Shown: positions 1-27,440, numbered from the stretch's first letter. The stretch is 64,000 nucleotides of DNA from Ecdyonurus torrentis (GCA_949318235.1 OX439127.1:28865541-28929540); one strand, 5' to 3'. Program-made: numbers and translations. Notes: a model not told the origin generated them from the letters alone.

Positions 1-325
1 TTTGTAGGGAACTTCTTTTCCATCTTCAATACCTGAGATATGAACATATTGTTTTCTATCTTTCAGGAAAGATTTAATCCAATTATAATCGTTTCCCCTT
101 ATCCCATATGCAAAAAGTTTTTTTTAACAAAATTTCATGATCTACAACATCAAATGCTTTGGATAGATCTAAAAAGTTCCCAGCAGTTTTATCTTTATCG
201 TCAATACTTTTTATAATACTGTCAATCAAATCAAAAATCGCTGTTTCTGTAGACCTTTTTCTTTTGGTCTGAAACCATGCCTTAGTTATAGCAAATACAT
301 TCTCATTATTCAGGATAGAAAAATG
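1..325 (-). mobile_element. LINE (non-LTR retrotransposon) reverse transcriptase fragment, degenerate
   Basis: Read on the minus strand, this segment encodes a recognisable reverse-transcriptase stretch. A KRSTETAI-like box is followed by LDLSKAFDVVDHEIL, the conserved RT motif containing the first catalytic aspartate (bases about 125-176). Further sequence resembling WIKSFLKDRKQYV follows. The frame breaks at a homopolymer of T at about 118-125, so the copy is dead. It continues past the left edge of the window. The clade (CR1, Jockey or RTE type) cannot be decided from this much. It lies in a huntingtin intron. Confidence 0.75.
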
Positions 326-416
326 TATTAATATTTTTAAAGTGAAATGGTCATTGAAAAGTATTTATACATATTAGGAAAAATCGTCTGTATGATAATT
401 GACACTTAAAAAATGT

Positions 417-1055
417 GATAGAAAAACACATAGATAGATTATAGATAAGGAAAAATTGGGGAATAGGAGATAGTAATGAGCTTACACTGACAGGGACACT
501 GTGGTAGAGAAAAAATTCTAAACCAGGCCAAAAAGAAATTTATAAGTGTATGTTAGTGGCTCATAATGCTCTGTAGAAAGCAAGCTTCATAAAAAAGGGG
601 AATGCCGCAGTGGGGGCGAACGGCCAAGGGTATAAAAATCTGCGGCGTAGCAGCCACAGTACCAGTTCACTTCCAGCCTTCTAGGCTGGAGGCAGGGCAT
701 AGGCTTCTCTTGTCTCCTTGCTATGCTGATAAGTCCCAGTAAGCACAAAAAAGCTGTCCAAGGCTAGAGATGAGGTTCTGAAAATGACAGAGTGCTCACA
801 GTTAAACACAATGACACTGTGTTGCAATGCTCATGCTGTCTAAACCAATATGCAAGCCAAAGTTCCCCTTTTTTATGAAAATCGCTTTCTACAGAGCAAT
901 ATGAGCCTCTGACATACACTAATATGCTTATATTTCTTTTCGGCCTGGGTTAGAATAATTTTCTCTACCTTGGCATCCCTATCAGTGTAAGCTCATTACT
1001 CATTACTATCTCCCGTTCCCCAATTTTTCCTAATCTATCTATGGGTTTTTCTATC
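417..1055. mobile_element. Foldback MITE, intronic family copy 1 (most complete)
   Basis: The two ends are inverted copies of each other over long arms. The left arm starts GATAGAAAAACACATAGATAG and the right arm ends as its complement near 1055. Both arms contain a block that reads GGAAAAATTGGGG on one strand. The centre (about 610-860) is less AT-rich and includes TATAAAA near 630-637. Partial copies lie in other huntingtin introns at 4290-4768, 8071-8157 and 10624-10785. There is no ORF of note. Confidence 0.7.
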
Positions 1056-1335
1056 AAATCTTTTAATTATCAAAAAGTAATTACACTACAGTATAATAAA
1101 ATTTGTCAAACTTTTAATGTATTGTATAATATAAATTTTAATGAGACTTATTTACCTTATTGCATTTTAGAAAAAGAAGTAAAAATGAAAATAACTGCAT
1201 ACTTCCTATGCTTTGCAATATGATTATCTAATCATCAAAGAACACAATAAATCAGAAAATTTGAGTTTAAAATTGTTATTTGTATTGCACCATAAATATT
1301 ATCCCTGGCTCAATTCTGAGTTGTTTGATCCACAG

Positions 1336-16422
<15,087 letters not shown>

Positions 16423-17853
16423 AAGAGATGATACTTCATATGCTATAAATAATTAAATAATATTATTCTGTTTAAAATTAAAGTTCTAAGGTGCAAATGA
16501 AATTACATGAAACTGAATAACTTGGATTTAGATGAAATGCATGAAAAAAAAGTAAGGATATAGTAAGTGTTTTAGATTTAGGTTCTGTTATATTTTTATG
16601 ATGTATAATGGTTGTTTTTTCAAAATGAAAGGCAAGGTGAACAAAACTGTGGCTAATGCTCTATAGAATAGGATCATATAAGTGTTTCTTGTATTATTAT
16701 AATGCAAAATAATTTTCATCCATAATATCAATTTACCGAGTCTTTTTCGTATATCTATATACTGTGAGCTGTTGTTTCTTTTTAAGAATTTCCTGTAACT
16801 TAATGAATATGTGTACTAAAATGTCATATCTGTATATTTACATTAATAAAGTATAGATTAATAAAATATAAATTATCAAAATTTAATGTGTATCAAGGAA
16901 ATATTATAATGTTACATAACATTTGTTAAATGAAATTGAAATATTAAACTGGAATATATATTAAAGATATATATCTTATTTATTTTCATTTTAATAAAAT
17001 AATGGCCAAAATTAATACTATTATTATAAATTTTTAATAAAATTTCCATATACACACCAGATGAAAGGGAAAAAAGAAAATGAAATTACTTTTGCTTGTT
17101 TTGTTAACTAAAATGTCCCCTTTATGAGAAAAGCAGCAAGAAAGCGCCTTACTATAGTTCTGTAAAAATCTTGCTATAGCTAACTAAAGTAACATATTGG
17201 ATAGCTTTTGACACTCAAGAGAAAAAGATAGTGTTATGCGGCATTATGCCTATTTTAGTTTTCGCAAACGCAGATTCTCTGAGTAGATGTAAAGGACTGA
17301 CGATAAAGACATCACAATACATTTTGCTTGGAGTTGAGGCCGAAAGCTGTCCCATATATGTGTTACTTTTTTTTTTATCTCTGTGCCAGCAAGATTTTCA
17401 CCAAACTATAATTATGGCACTCTCCTTTACTATGGTATATAAGACCCTTTTGCTGGTTTTCTAGAAAAAATATAGATACATTGAATTTTTGTTTCTATTT
17501 TCCCATATGAATTTAATTATACCTATGAAATAATGTAGCTCTTTGCTCTATAGGAATATTGTTTTTATATATGCTGACAAACATGCAAGGTATTTTATAA
17601 GGAGAACTATATGCCACGCCACAGGGATATTGAAGATTGCAGAGCATTTTTCATTTTAACCAAATTTCAACTTTCAAAATTGCCGCCAGCAGTATCAGCT
17701 GATGTTTGTTTTGATTCTTCGATTTGGGTTTGAAAAGTTTTGCACGTGTGACGGTGTGAGCATTTGTAAGGTTTTGATCATTTCTAATCGCTTTTGATTA
17801 TCTACGCACAAAATATCAGTTAGTCTAAATTTAAGGTTTTATAAAATATTTCA
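16423..17853. other. HTT 3' flank and ZCCHC4 upstream region
   Basis: AT-rich 3' flank of huntingtin. AATAAA hexamers at 16845-16850 and shortly after are plausible polyadenylation signals, and more lie near 16990. From about 17600 the sequence becomes less AT-rich (TTGCCGCCAGCAG near 17680, GCACGTGTGACGGTG near 17740), probably the ZCCHC4 promoter and 5' UTR. I see no gene between. A frame at 17231-17464 has no recognisable content. Confidence 0.5.
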
Positions 17854-19271
17854 ATGCTTAAGCAAGGTTATAAGGTTATTGTTGAAAACATAGAAGAAAA
17901 TCCACGATGCCCTCATGGTAAATATGAAATCCTCTGGGCCTTGCTTGCCTTGATGTATTGATATTAGTTGGAGGAATTTTATTTATTTAATGTACTGTTA
18001 GCCGTGCATATTCTTATTTGGGCTATTTTGTGGCACTATTGCCTCAACTGTTTCCGTATCATATATGTTGTACATACATACATGTATATTATGTACTGCA
18101 ACATAATGTACCGAAATGAAATGAATAACCTGCAATTTTAGTGATGCTTTTCAGTCTATAGTTGTGCAGGTTTTTCATTTCCTTGCGGTACATACATACA
18201 TCCACGCGCACGGAGCATAAAACTGATGGTACACTATATTTTTTTCATGGCTGTAATTTTTCAACATATTGCATTGCACATACATACCTATTAATTGAAC
18301 ATTACATATACGTACGTGCAGGGGTGTATTCAGGGGGGGGGGGGGGGTCCGAACACCACCACCCTTTCAGGTCTAAAAAAGCACAGGTAAAGGGGGTGGT
18401 TCCCTCCCCCCCCCCCCCCTCGTTTTAACCATATGCTTATATTATAGACTGGACTCCTCCCGAGACCCGTCACAAAATCCTGGTGACACTCTTACTCTGC
18501 ATACATGTGTATGTATGATATGTATGTATCAAGATATGTAGTATCTTGCATGTATTCTACAGTTATTGATATGTACCATAAGTTTTCACTATGTACCCCT
18601 ATGGACACAGTAAGTTACAAAGCATTAGATATACTGTATTGAAAAATTGTAAATGTAGCAAAACATAGCAACAAAGATAACACAGCTCAAGGTAGAGAGC
18701 GGGGTACTGCAGTGGGTGGAAAAATATAATTATATTGAAATGCTGCCTTTTACAGTACTTACTTTGTTTGTAACTTTTTGTGTCCGTGTCAGTATAGCCA
18801 GTGGTAGAAGTGGTTGCATTCTCATGGCGGGACCTGTTCGGATCGCTTGCACCACGTGGGGGGGTCAGGGGGGGCGTAGCCCCCCCTGAAGGGGGTCAAG
18901 AGGGCGGAGCCCCTTGCGGGGGTTAAGGGGGTGGAACCCCCTTACCGCCGGAGGCGCGATTTTTTTAATAGTATATACTGAAATTTTAACTATTTTGCAA
19001 TTAAAATTTTGTAGTAACTTGATTAATGCCATGCTACACCAATATTTAATTAATAATGAACATTTATATTTGCTGCTATTCATCCTTAAACTTTAATACT
19101 ATATGATTATTCTGATTTAAATTTCAAAGAATTATATTTTTTGCATATAATGCACAAAACGAATTGGTGCAAAAGGAAATAGAAGTGTTTTACTTTTAAT
19201 ATATTTAATTTAACATTGATCTTTTACTTCTTTATTGAAAATAGAAATGAAAAATTCCTCTTTTAAGACAA

Positions 19272-19305
<34 letters not shown>

Positions 19306-19993
19306 CAAATCAAATCAAATTTTTGGTCAAATTAATAATACTTTGAAAAATGGTGCAATATTTTAGGTAGCATTTCGTATTGAGCTCAGAATAAATCTTA
19401 AAAATGCCGAACAAAATGAAAATAATTATATGCATGTAGATTTTGCGTAGAGCACGTATACTGCTGAATCTAAAACTGTTATTTTAAAAACAAGAAAAAT
19501 TTGGCCCACCCGTGACCGGGAAACAATTATGCCAATATTAAAAGCAATACATTTTATTTTAAGTAAATTATTATTATTATTTTTTTATGTCGGGGTGCAA
19601 TTCATCACAGCACTAGTTTAGGTCACCAACAGGCTTTAAAATTCCTAAAAATGAGACTCAGATAGCCTATACTCTAAAGGCAGGCTTCTCTAACTTTTTG
19701 GGCTGCGCAGCACCCCAAACATCCATCTTATTTTTTTTTACACTCATAATGTTGTATAGTAAATGGCAAAATATTTAAACTTTTCTTTTTTCTTTTATTA
19801 ATTATATACTTAAATTTTAATCAAATATATTATACAGCTAATTGTTGTTGTTTTTTTTGTCACTTTTATCAAAATGTAATAAAAATAAAATTGAAGATTT
19901 TACATTTTTACGAAGGACATGAAATCTATATCAAAATAATCAAAATATTACTTTATTATTTTTATTATTATGCTATTTTGAAACTATACATTT

Positions 19994-20036
<43 letters not shown>

Positions 20037-22802
20037 TTTTATATTGAATTGGCAAGACGTTACAGAATAATTTTTTAGGGGCAAAATTAGGTACAATAAT
20101 ACACTAGCTGTTTAATTATAATTATCATTTTTTTATGGATTTGCCTACGGAGCACCGGCTGAGAAACTTGGATCTCCGCTTATTATGATTTTTAGGCCTA
20201 TGACGAATCGCACCTCAAACAAACTTTTGAACTTTATTGAAGAGTTTTTTTTTCTGTTTTAGTAATAGGATAAGCTCTGTACAGTTAAATTGTCTTCGTC
20301 TTTTTAAAGTTTAGTTAAATTGAAACTGGTTCTAATTTCACTATTATATATTATTGTGCTAGTTTATCAAAAAAAATAAAATAAAATAAAAAGTATTTAT
20401 TTTTTGCTTGCTTGAATACACTCATAAAATATTTAATATAATCATCATCATAAAATTAACAAACAAATTAATAATAATATTAATAATTCTACACTATATA
20501 TAGTTACTGTAAAGTAGATTAAGAAGAAGAAAGCAGAATGAATAATAAATATTTTTATAAAATAATGAAAAATAAAGTAATAAATTTCAAGTTATTTTTT
20601 ATTTTTTTTTCTTTCCTTTTTCTGATATCTTTTGTAGTAAAGTTTCTCAATTGTTATCAGAAAAACGGTCACCGGGACCAATCGTTCTAGGTGGGACTCG
20701 TCCCGCCTGGAAATCTCATGGCGGGACATGTCCCGCCATGTCCCGCCTCACTTCTACCCCTGAGTATAGCATGGTAAAGGGACCAGTTTTCAGCAGACCC
20801 CCAGTTTTCGGCACTTTATTTTTTTGTGGGAAAACCGGCCACAGCTAAGCTTAGAGAAAAATCAAGGAGGTAGGGGAGGTTTATTCATATGAATAACACA
20901 AAAAATCATCAGCTCTCGGAATTGCATTTTTCTGGGGTAAAAAAAAATGTTAAAGTAGGCTGCCGAAAACTAGTTAGGGTGCCGAAAACTGGCCCCTTTA
21001 CCATACAGCTTGTTCATATTGGCATACACATGCAGTGTGCCCACACAAACAATATAATAAATCCATTTTGCCATATATATTATTATGAGGCCTTCTGTCT
21101 TAACCATAACAGGACAGATGTTTATCTATAAATAGATGAATCTGGGCTGCGTGAGTGTCAAATCAAAAGTGTTATATATGTGTGTTGTTTAAAGGTCCTA
21201 CATTGATATTTCAACGTTTGGTGGATGGCAAACCTTGCTCTCGGAAATTTTATGCCTGCTCAGCATGCAGAGATCGAAAGGACTGTAACTTCTTTCTCTG
21301 GTGTGATGAATCATTGTCTTCAGCTGCAAAAACTGCGTGGGAAGAGGAGGAGAAGAAAAATGCTCCACCAAGCAATTTGGAAAGTCAATATAAAGAGTAT
21401 GCAATCATTTTAATTACTTTAGTTCACATTAAAATACTCTGAAAGTAAATTGTCTTTATACAGTATAATATCAACAAAACATTAATAAATAACCAAATAT
21501 GTATACAGTAAACTCGCGCTTTTGTGAAATTGCAAAGGACCCAGGAAATCAAAATCGAAAGCTTTGAAAGACAAATTTTAAAGTGTATCACTTAACTTTT
21601 TTTTTTTTTTTATTATTATTATTTTTTTTTTAGATTGTTGATGATATTGTATGGTTGAATATGAAAGCATTCAGCTATCTTCTGTAATTTATTATTATTA
21701 TTTGAATATTTTACAAGTTATAAAAATTTAACCTCAAGAATGATAGCAATAGTACAGTAGTCACTTTCAAGTTTGTACAGGATTTTTCCAATAATAATAG
21801 AGTTTATTGTTGATTGGTAGATGGCTTTCATGTACAGGCAATAAAATTAAGTATATTTTAGGAACAAAAACCTCAAACTAAAGCTATTAGAAAAAAATGA
21901 GCAGAAAATGTAAATAATAATAATAATAAATAAATAAAAATCAAAAGTTTTTACTCCTCTGTGGACCGACAATTCATTTTATAAAACCGAGCATTTCACA
22001 AAATCAAAATGCTTTAACACTGAAAAGCCTATCTTTCTGCCCGGGACCAACAGTTGACTTCACAAAATCAAATTTCACAAAACCGAGAGTTTACTGTAGT
22101 GTGTATTATTATATTATTCATTATTATATGTATATTATATGTATATTATTGTATTATATTGCTGGCCGCGCGTCTGATTGGGGTAAAAGCAATTTTCATA
22201 TTGTCACGAGTCGTGAATATGCACCTTTCACGGCCATCGCGAGTGGCGAATAAGCTATGCTCACAGCACATGACATACGCCACCCGCTGCGACTGTGAAA
22301 GGTGCTTATTCACCACTCGCAACAATATGTAAATTGCTTTTACACCATTTAGACGTGCAACCAGGGAAATATAGTTATAGTATTTTTGGACATATACCTT
22401 TTATTTCAAATTTGTTATTTTAATTACTTTCAGTATACATTATTTTAATATTTTCCATAGCTATAATTACAGTGCATTAATTAATTAATCGTCTTTGCTT
22501 TGATTCTCCAGAATTATGAAGACTTCGATGAAAATTAAATGTAAAGAAAATGGATTCTTTTGCCATTCTTGCTTAAGGTGAGTATTCTGTTGTGTTCATG
22601 CATTCCTCAATGATATGAAAACACACTCATTCTGCATGATCATACATTAAGATCACACTTGATTCAAATTTGTTTTGTGTTGTTAGGTTGATTGAAGAAC
22701 ATGATGTCAACAAGGAGCACAGAGGACATAGAATACAAGGAAATATTGGAATTGAACAACTCAAATATCCAACAAAAGTAAGTTTGTAATTAGTTTGTTG
22801 GA

Positions 22803-22856
<54 letters not shown>

Positions 22857-24943
22857 GCATATATGTAATTTTATTCATTATTATATGTATATTATCTATA
22901 ATTTTATAATACTAATTCAAATAATGATTATTGTAATTTTTATCCATTTTTTTCTTTCTTCTTCTCTTCTTTTCTTTTTCCTAAAAATCTACTACATTTT
23001 CTTACAGCTTTTGCAAGCTCGTCAAGATGCCAGCAAGGAAGCTCAATACTTTTTCACCGATAGTGCATTGAAATGTTTAGAAAATATAATCCTTAGCCTG
23101 AAGGGAAGTACTGTTATTTCTATTGGTACACCAAGGCTAGCTGAATATGTCAGACATTCACACACTGACATTGATGTGCTTCTTCTTGATCTGGATTGGC
23201 GATATGTAAGTTTATGTTGAAATAATGGAGTTTTCAGTCCACCATAAATTGTACATTTTGCTTTCATTTATTTCTACCCAATTATATATAGGGAAATAAT
23301 CATGACAGGTATGATAAATTTGAAAAAAAAGGATGTGAGATACCATATCAAGGGCCTAAAAGTTTAGGGACTTCATTATACCATGTTCAATGAAGTCTGA
23401 TAAAATGAATTTATTGAATATGGACTGTTGATCCCGACTAGTTAGACAGTAATTCTTCTGATTTGATGAATAATTCATTTTCCATATTGTGAAGTCCAGA
23501 TTGAATTCCTTGAAATATGACAAATCTTTGTATGTTATTAAGTAAACATATTAAAATTTCATTTGATCATAAATATACTTAATGCTATTTTTTGTCCACT
23601 TTGATCAAATAGCAATGCTGGTGACTTACTCTAAAAGGGATGTGTAGCTCCATAATAAGTATATGTGTTTAAAAAAAATTTAAAATTTTATGTGCCTTGT
23701 ATTATTATGCCCCCTCCCCCCTTTTCAACTTTTGTTTTTTTGTTGAGGTATGTATCCTCACATGCCTGTAGTTTCAGCAATTATAATAATTTATTACAGC
23801 TTTGAGTGCTCATAATATAGTTGATAATTTTACTGAACTCTGTTTCAGTGCATTTTCTATGGTAATCGGTTTTGTTGGTACAACATGTTTAATCATCACT
23901 TCTTTGGAATGGAAGAAGATCCAAATGGAAAACTTAATAAACAAACATTCCAAAATTTTGTGACGAATGTTAAAGATCAAGGATCAATAGTAATTGTACT
24001 AGATCCACCCTTTGGAGGAAGAGTTGAAGCTTTAGCACACACTTTACATCGTATGGAGAAAGAAATTCGTGACTTAGGGAGAACTGAAAAGATATATTAT
24101 CTTTGGATCTACCCATATTTTATGGAATCTTACATTAAAGCTGAGCTACCAGAATCTCAAATGCTGGATTATAAAATAAATTATACTAATCATCCTGATT
24201 ATAATAAAGGTAAATTTTAACACAGTTAAATGACAATTGAATCCTTAAAGTTTTATATGCATAAGTACTGTACCTGCTATTTGGTTGTGATTTTTAATTT
24301 AACCTGTTTAATTCTAGATAGCAAGCATGGTTTGAAGCAAGGATCACCAGTAAGAATCTTCACGAATGCACCTTCTAATAAAATCATTCTTCCGACTGAT
24401 GAAGGCTATCATTTGTGTTCTAAATGCCAGAGATATGTTAGTAGAGAAAATAAACATTGCAATCTGTGCAATGCATGTACCTCAAAGGTGAGTTACTTGA
24501 TATTTTATATTTAAAATTGCTTCAATAATTCAATAAGTATATATTGCATGATATTTCAATGTTACACAAAAGTAACTCATTGGAACTTTATTTTCTTTCA
24601 GGATGGAAGGACTTATGTTCATTGTAAGAAGTGTCGTAGATGTGTTAAACCAACTTGGCATCATTGTGATGTGTGCCAGCGATGCTGCCTCATAAATCAT
24701 AAGTGCAATGTTAATATTGACATTACATCCAAAAATAGCTCGCATAGTTCTCAGTCTCAGGTTCATAAAAAAACTGCAGCTTCCAAGAAACGCAAGGGTG
24801 TTAACAACCAGATGGAACTTAACCCAAAAAAGAGAAAATTAATGAACTGTCCCAAAAAGCATTTAAATGTAGGGATGAAGAAACAAACTAACATTGCAAA
24901 ATTCAAACAGCCTAAACGATCTAAAAAGAATAAAAATAAATAA
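17854..24943 (+). CDS. ZCCHC4: ZCCHC4-type 28S rRNA N6-adenosine methyltransferase (complete, 8 exons)
   Basis: ZCCHC4 deposits N6-methyladenosine at one site in 28S rRNA and acts in the nucleolus. Exons: 17854-17917, 21195-21396, 22512-22577, 22687-22777, 23008-23205, 23849-24209, 24318-24487, 24602-24943; all phases agree, giving 497 residues (human about 513). Domain order: a GRF-type zinc finger split by intron 1 (CPHG at 19-22, [16 protein letters not shown] at about 40-55), a CHSC finger near 103-107, the methyltransferase fold with LDPPFGG (catalytic DPPF at 259-262) after YNMFNHHFF, then a cysteine-rich block ([33 protein letters not shown]). The lysine-rich tail (KKRK repeats) suggests nucleolar targeting. 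ATG 17854 is the first in frame after a stop 12 bp upstream. AATAAA overlaps the stop codon. Confidence 0.95.
18108..18191. mobile_element. 84-bp mini-MITE, copy A
   Basis: Begins GTACCGAAATGAAATGAATA and ends TTTCCTTGCGGTAC, with imperfect inverted ends. The interior CAATTTTAGTGATGC and TTTCAGTCTATAGTTGTG recurs at 30117-30200, which is also exactly 84 bp. It lies in ZCCHC4 intron 1. Confidence 0.75.
18327..18420. repeat. Paired G and C homopolymer runs
   Basis: A run of about 15 G at 18333 is followed about 60 bp later by about 14 C at 18405, with CACCACCACCC and AGGGGGTGG between. The pieces are partly complementary, so this is likely the end of a degenerate foldback repeat and is prone to slippage. 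Confidence 0.7.
18850..18955. repeat. G-rich tandem modules inside the hAT element
   Basis: Repeated GGGGG(T)CA / GCGGAGCCCC / GGGTTAAGGGGG modules, each a small hairpin with a GGAGCC or GGAACC centre. Several G runs of 4-7 are close enough to form a G-quadruplex. A 72-codon minus-strand frame over it reads only the repeat. Confidence 0.75.
19276..19305. repeat. Poly-A tract
   Basis: About 28 A followed by CAAATCAAATCAAATTTT. A similar poly-A plus CAAATCAAATTT pair occurs at 15352-15395. Confidence 0.85.
19681..20178. mobile_element. Second hAT-like (Charlie-style) element nested in the first
   Basis: CAGGCTTCTCTAACTTTTTG followed by GGCTGCGCAGCACCCC on the left resembles the ends of Charlie-type hAT elements. 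Near 20150-20178, GGAGCACCGGCTGAGAAACTT is its inverted, diverged partner. A poly-T run of about 34 (19999-20032) is inside. I could not find a clean target duplication. Confidence 0.55.
20771..21006. mobile_element. 235-bp TIR MITE abutting the hAT element
   Basis: ATGGTAAAGGGACCAGTTTT with CCCCCAGTTTTCGGCA at the left pairs with TGCCGAAAACTGGCCCCTTT and ACCAT at the right. It begins immediately after the 8-bp target copy of the hAT element. It has no coding content. Confidence 0.75.
21506..22096. mobile_element. Pogo/Tigger-like MITE, 591 bp, TA target
   Basis: CAGTAAACTCGCGCTTTTGT at the left and the complement of a right end reading CAGTAAACTCTCGGTTTTGT form terminal repeats of about 25 bp or more, flanked by TA on both sides. 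CAGTNAACTC(T)CG ends are typical of pogo/Tigger-derived MITEs. It has no ORF. It lies in ZCCHC4 intron 2. Confidence 0.75.
22161..22365. mobile_element. About 200-bp palindromic MITE
   Basis: GGGGTAAAAGCAATTTTCAT and ATTGTCACGAGTCGTGAATA on the left pair with TATTCACCACTCGCAACAAT and GTAAATTGCTTTTACACC on the right, through CACCTTTCAC in both arms. It lies in ZCCHC4 intron 2, about 150 bp before exon 22512-22577. Confidence 0.8.
22807..22855. repeat. (CT)n microsatellite
   Basis: About 24 CT units with one TTT interruption, 30 bp after a ZCCHC4 splice donor at 22778. Confidence 0.95.
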
Positions 24944-27431
24944 ATAAAATTGGGAAAAAGTGTAAAACTTGAAAACAGAGTTTTATAATAAATTTATGGA
25001 ATAAATTACCTTCGAATACATTTATTTTAATAAATTATCATGCATATAATATTGATTAATTATCTTCTCTTTTTATAATTCTTGTTGACAGCTTTTTTTT
25101 CCCCAACAGAAGTCAAGCTTGATATAGTCTTTATTTATTTTATATATGTATATAGATATAGTTTTATAAATTACACTTAAGTTGCAAATTATTTACAGAA
25201 ATACAATTTCTGCCAATTCTAATAGTGGAGAAAAAAATAGTTTACAGAGCATACTATAATGTATAATTTTAATTTAAAAGTTTTTTTTTTTTCTTTCTTT
25301 TTTGGCAACGCCTATCCCTGTGGCAAATTAGAGAGCCAATTTGCCTCTGGGAATGTGCACGTGACACACGCCTCGCCTCGCGCGGCATAAATTTTGAACG
25401 CTAGGATTCAACTATATGCAAATGATATGACATAATTTAACTGATTTTTTTTAATGTTGTTTTTAAAAACGATTTTTTTTTTTTTAATATATACAACGAG
25501 CCTTGATAACCTTGTTTTTACGTGATTATAATATGTTATCAATTGTAAGACTTATGAATCAGTACATTAATTGCATAATTTTTAATTTGAAATGATATAG
25601 TTGTTAAAGATCGACTAGGAACATGGTGTGTTGTTTTAGTAAATAAAGCAAAAATTATAAATATCGGCATCGTTCTATATGTAAAGACAAGAAAAAAGAA
25701 GTTGTTTTTATATGCTCTTTAATTATTATCTATAAGATGCATGGAATCAGCTGCAGTGATTCATGGTCAAGATCAACAGAGGGTAATACTTCCGCGCATA
25801 CAGTAGTCGCAAACAAAGGTCAGTGACCTCTTCAAACTGCATTTTTTCCCCCTTTTTTCTGCAGAAATAATTTTTTAAGTTGAACTTTAAAAGCACTTAA
25901 AAATAATTTTTACAGAATATATATATTTTTTGTCCTTTTATACAGTATAACCCGTCCTCGATAAGAAGACAAAGAAAAAAAAAGTGCCATGCATGTCAAT
26001 ATTTTTTCACTATGATGGATGGATGATATTTTATTTCTCAGTATAATTTTTTTTTCTTTTTTTTTTCTTTTTTTTTTTTACGTTATAACGAACAACTAAA
26101 TTTTGTAGTCAAATCAGTAAACAATTAGTCCTATCGAATAATAGGCCTATGTATTGCAATTCAATTAAAAATATAATTGACAGTATTAAACATTATAGAC
26201 GTATTTGCTGTATTATTTCAACTTGAAAAATCAAACTCTGTCGTATAACGCAAGCTGCCAAGCTGTCATTTAATTTAAAATGGTGCATAACGTGTTTCGT
26301 GTGCATATTATTATGTCATAAAAAAACAAATCAATTGCTGAGCTTTTATTGTTAGTAGATTTTGCGACGTAGCGTGTTTGAAAATGTTACTATACAAAAC
26401 GTTAGTCTCTGGCATAAGAAATTTCTTTGGTCGTCCTTTTTATAGGCCTATAATAAAAATATATAGTTATATATAGATATAAATATATAGTATGTTATAT
26501 ATTATACATACAGAAAAGGTGCAAAAAGTTTATTTTTTACTGGGAAAATTTTATTCCGTTTAGCAAGTGTCTTGATAATTTTCGGGGTGTACTACTTTTC
26601 GGCGTGCCTGCAATAAATTAGGAAATATTCTACACATCATGAGTTCTGAAAATTCAGTTTCATGTAATTTCTCACTAGTATAATAATTATTTAAGATTGC
26701 GTGTCATTCATGACTATTAGAGCATCTCTATCCATCAATACATTATCATTTCAAAATCCCCCTTTTTTTCATTAAATATTTTTTATTTATTTAAATATTA
26801 AATGATTTTGCCTCGCGCGCGCGCGTGTGTGTGTGTGTAAATATAAGTGCCATTATACTCACTAAACAATTTGTATACAATTTATTTTTATGTTCTCTCG
26901 CTGCAAGATGATCTTTTATTTTCATTCAACACTATATAAAACTCTGGTTTCATTTTTATAATAATTACGAACTAATTCAATAATTCCACGAACCCAACAA
27001 GTCTCTTAATATTAGCATTTTTCTACATCAAACTGTATACTTTAAATAATATTTTAATTTTTACTTTTATGCACGTGTGTCCACTTTTTATAACCTGCTA
27101 GCCTAATTAGATTCAAGATCATTGGCCCCATTGCATAATGGCCAGACAGTAAAAGAATCCCGCGCGCTTTCAATAAGCCGGCAGGAAATGTGGATAGAGA
27201 TGGACCTGTTTATACATTTTATAACTATATGTATGCCTCGGACAAGAAAATATGATAAGAAGGTGGTCCACTCTGCAATTTTGGTGGCCGGTGTAGTGGC
27301 TGGATAATTTATAATGTATGTTAGTGAATACGAATTGGATAAAAGCTTATAAGCAACCGAAGGGGTGTGAGGTGTATTTTGTCCATGATTTCTCTAACTA
27401 TTTTTTCTCTAACAATATTTTTCCTATGTAC

Positions 27432-27440
<9 letters not shown>

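Larger units (their letters stand above)
18799..20762. mobile_element. hAT-type non-autonomous transposon, 1.96 kb, with 8-bp target duplication
   Basis: The ends are CAGTGGTAGAAGTG on the left and the complement of CAGGGGTAGAAGTG on the right, a hAT-style terminal repeat starting CAG. The 8 bases AGTATAGC flank it perfectly (18791-18798 and 20763-20770), which is the hAT duplication size. TCTCATGGCGGGAC follows the left end, and GGCGGGACATGTCCCGCC is near the right end. No transposase-sized ORF is present. Inside are G-rich modules, poly-A and poly-T tracts and a second repeat. It lies in ZCCHC4 intron 1. Confidence 0.9.

Noticed and set aside
17231..17464. 77-codon frame between HTT and ZCCHC4
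   Set aside because: AT-rich, hydrophobic by composition, no family recognised and no promoter context.
18865..19083. 72-codon minus-strand frame in the hAT element
   Set aside because: It reads the G-rich tandem modules ([17 protein letters not shown]); no transposase motif.
27122..27307. 61-codon + strand frame starting MAPLHNGQ
   Set aside because: Composition only slightly above background, no splice or homology signal; left as non-coding.
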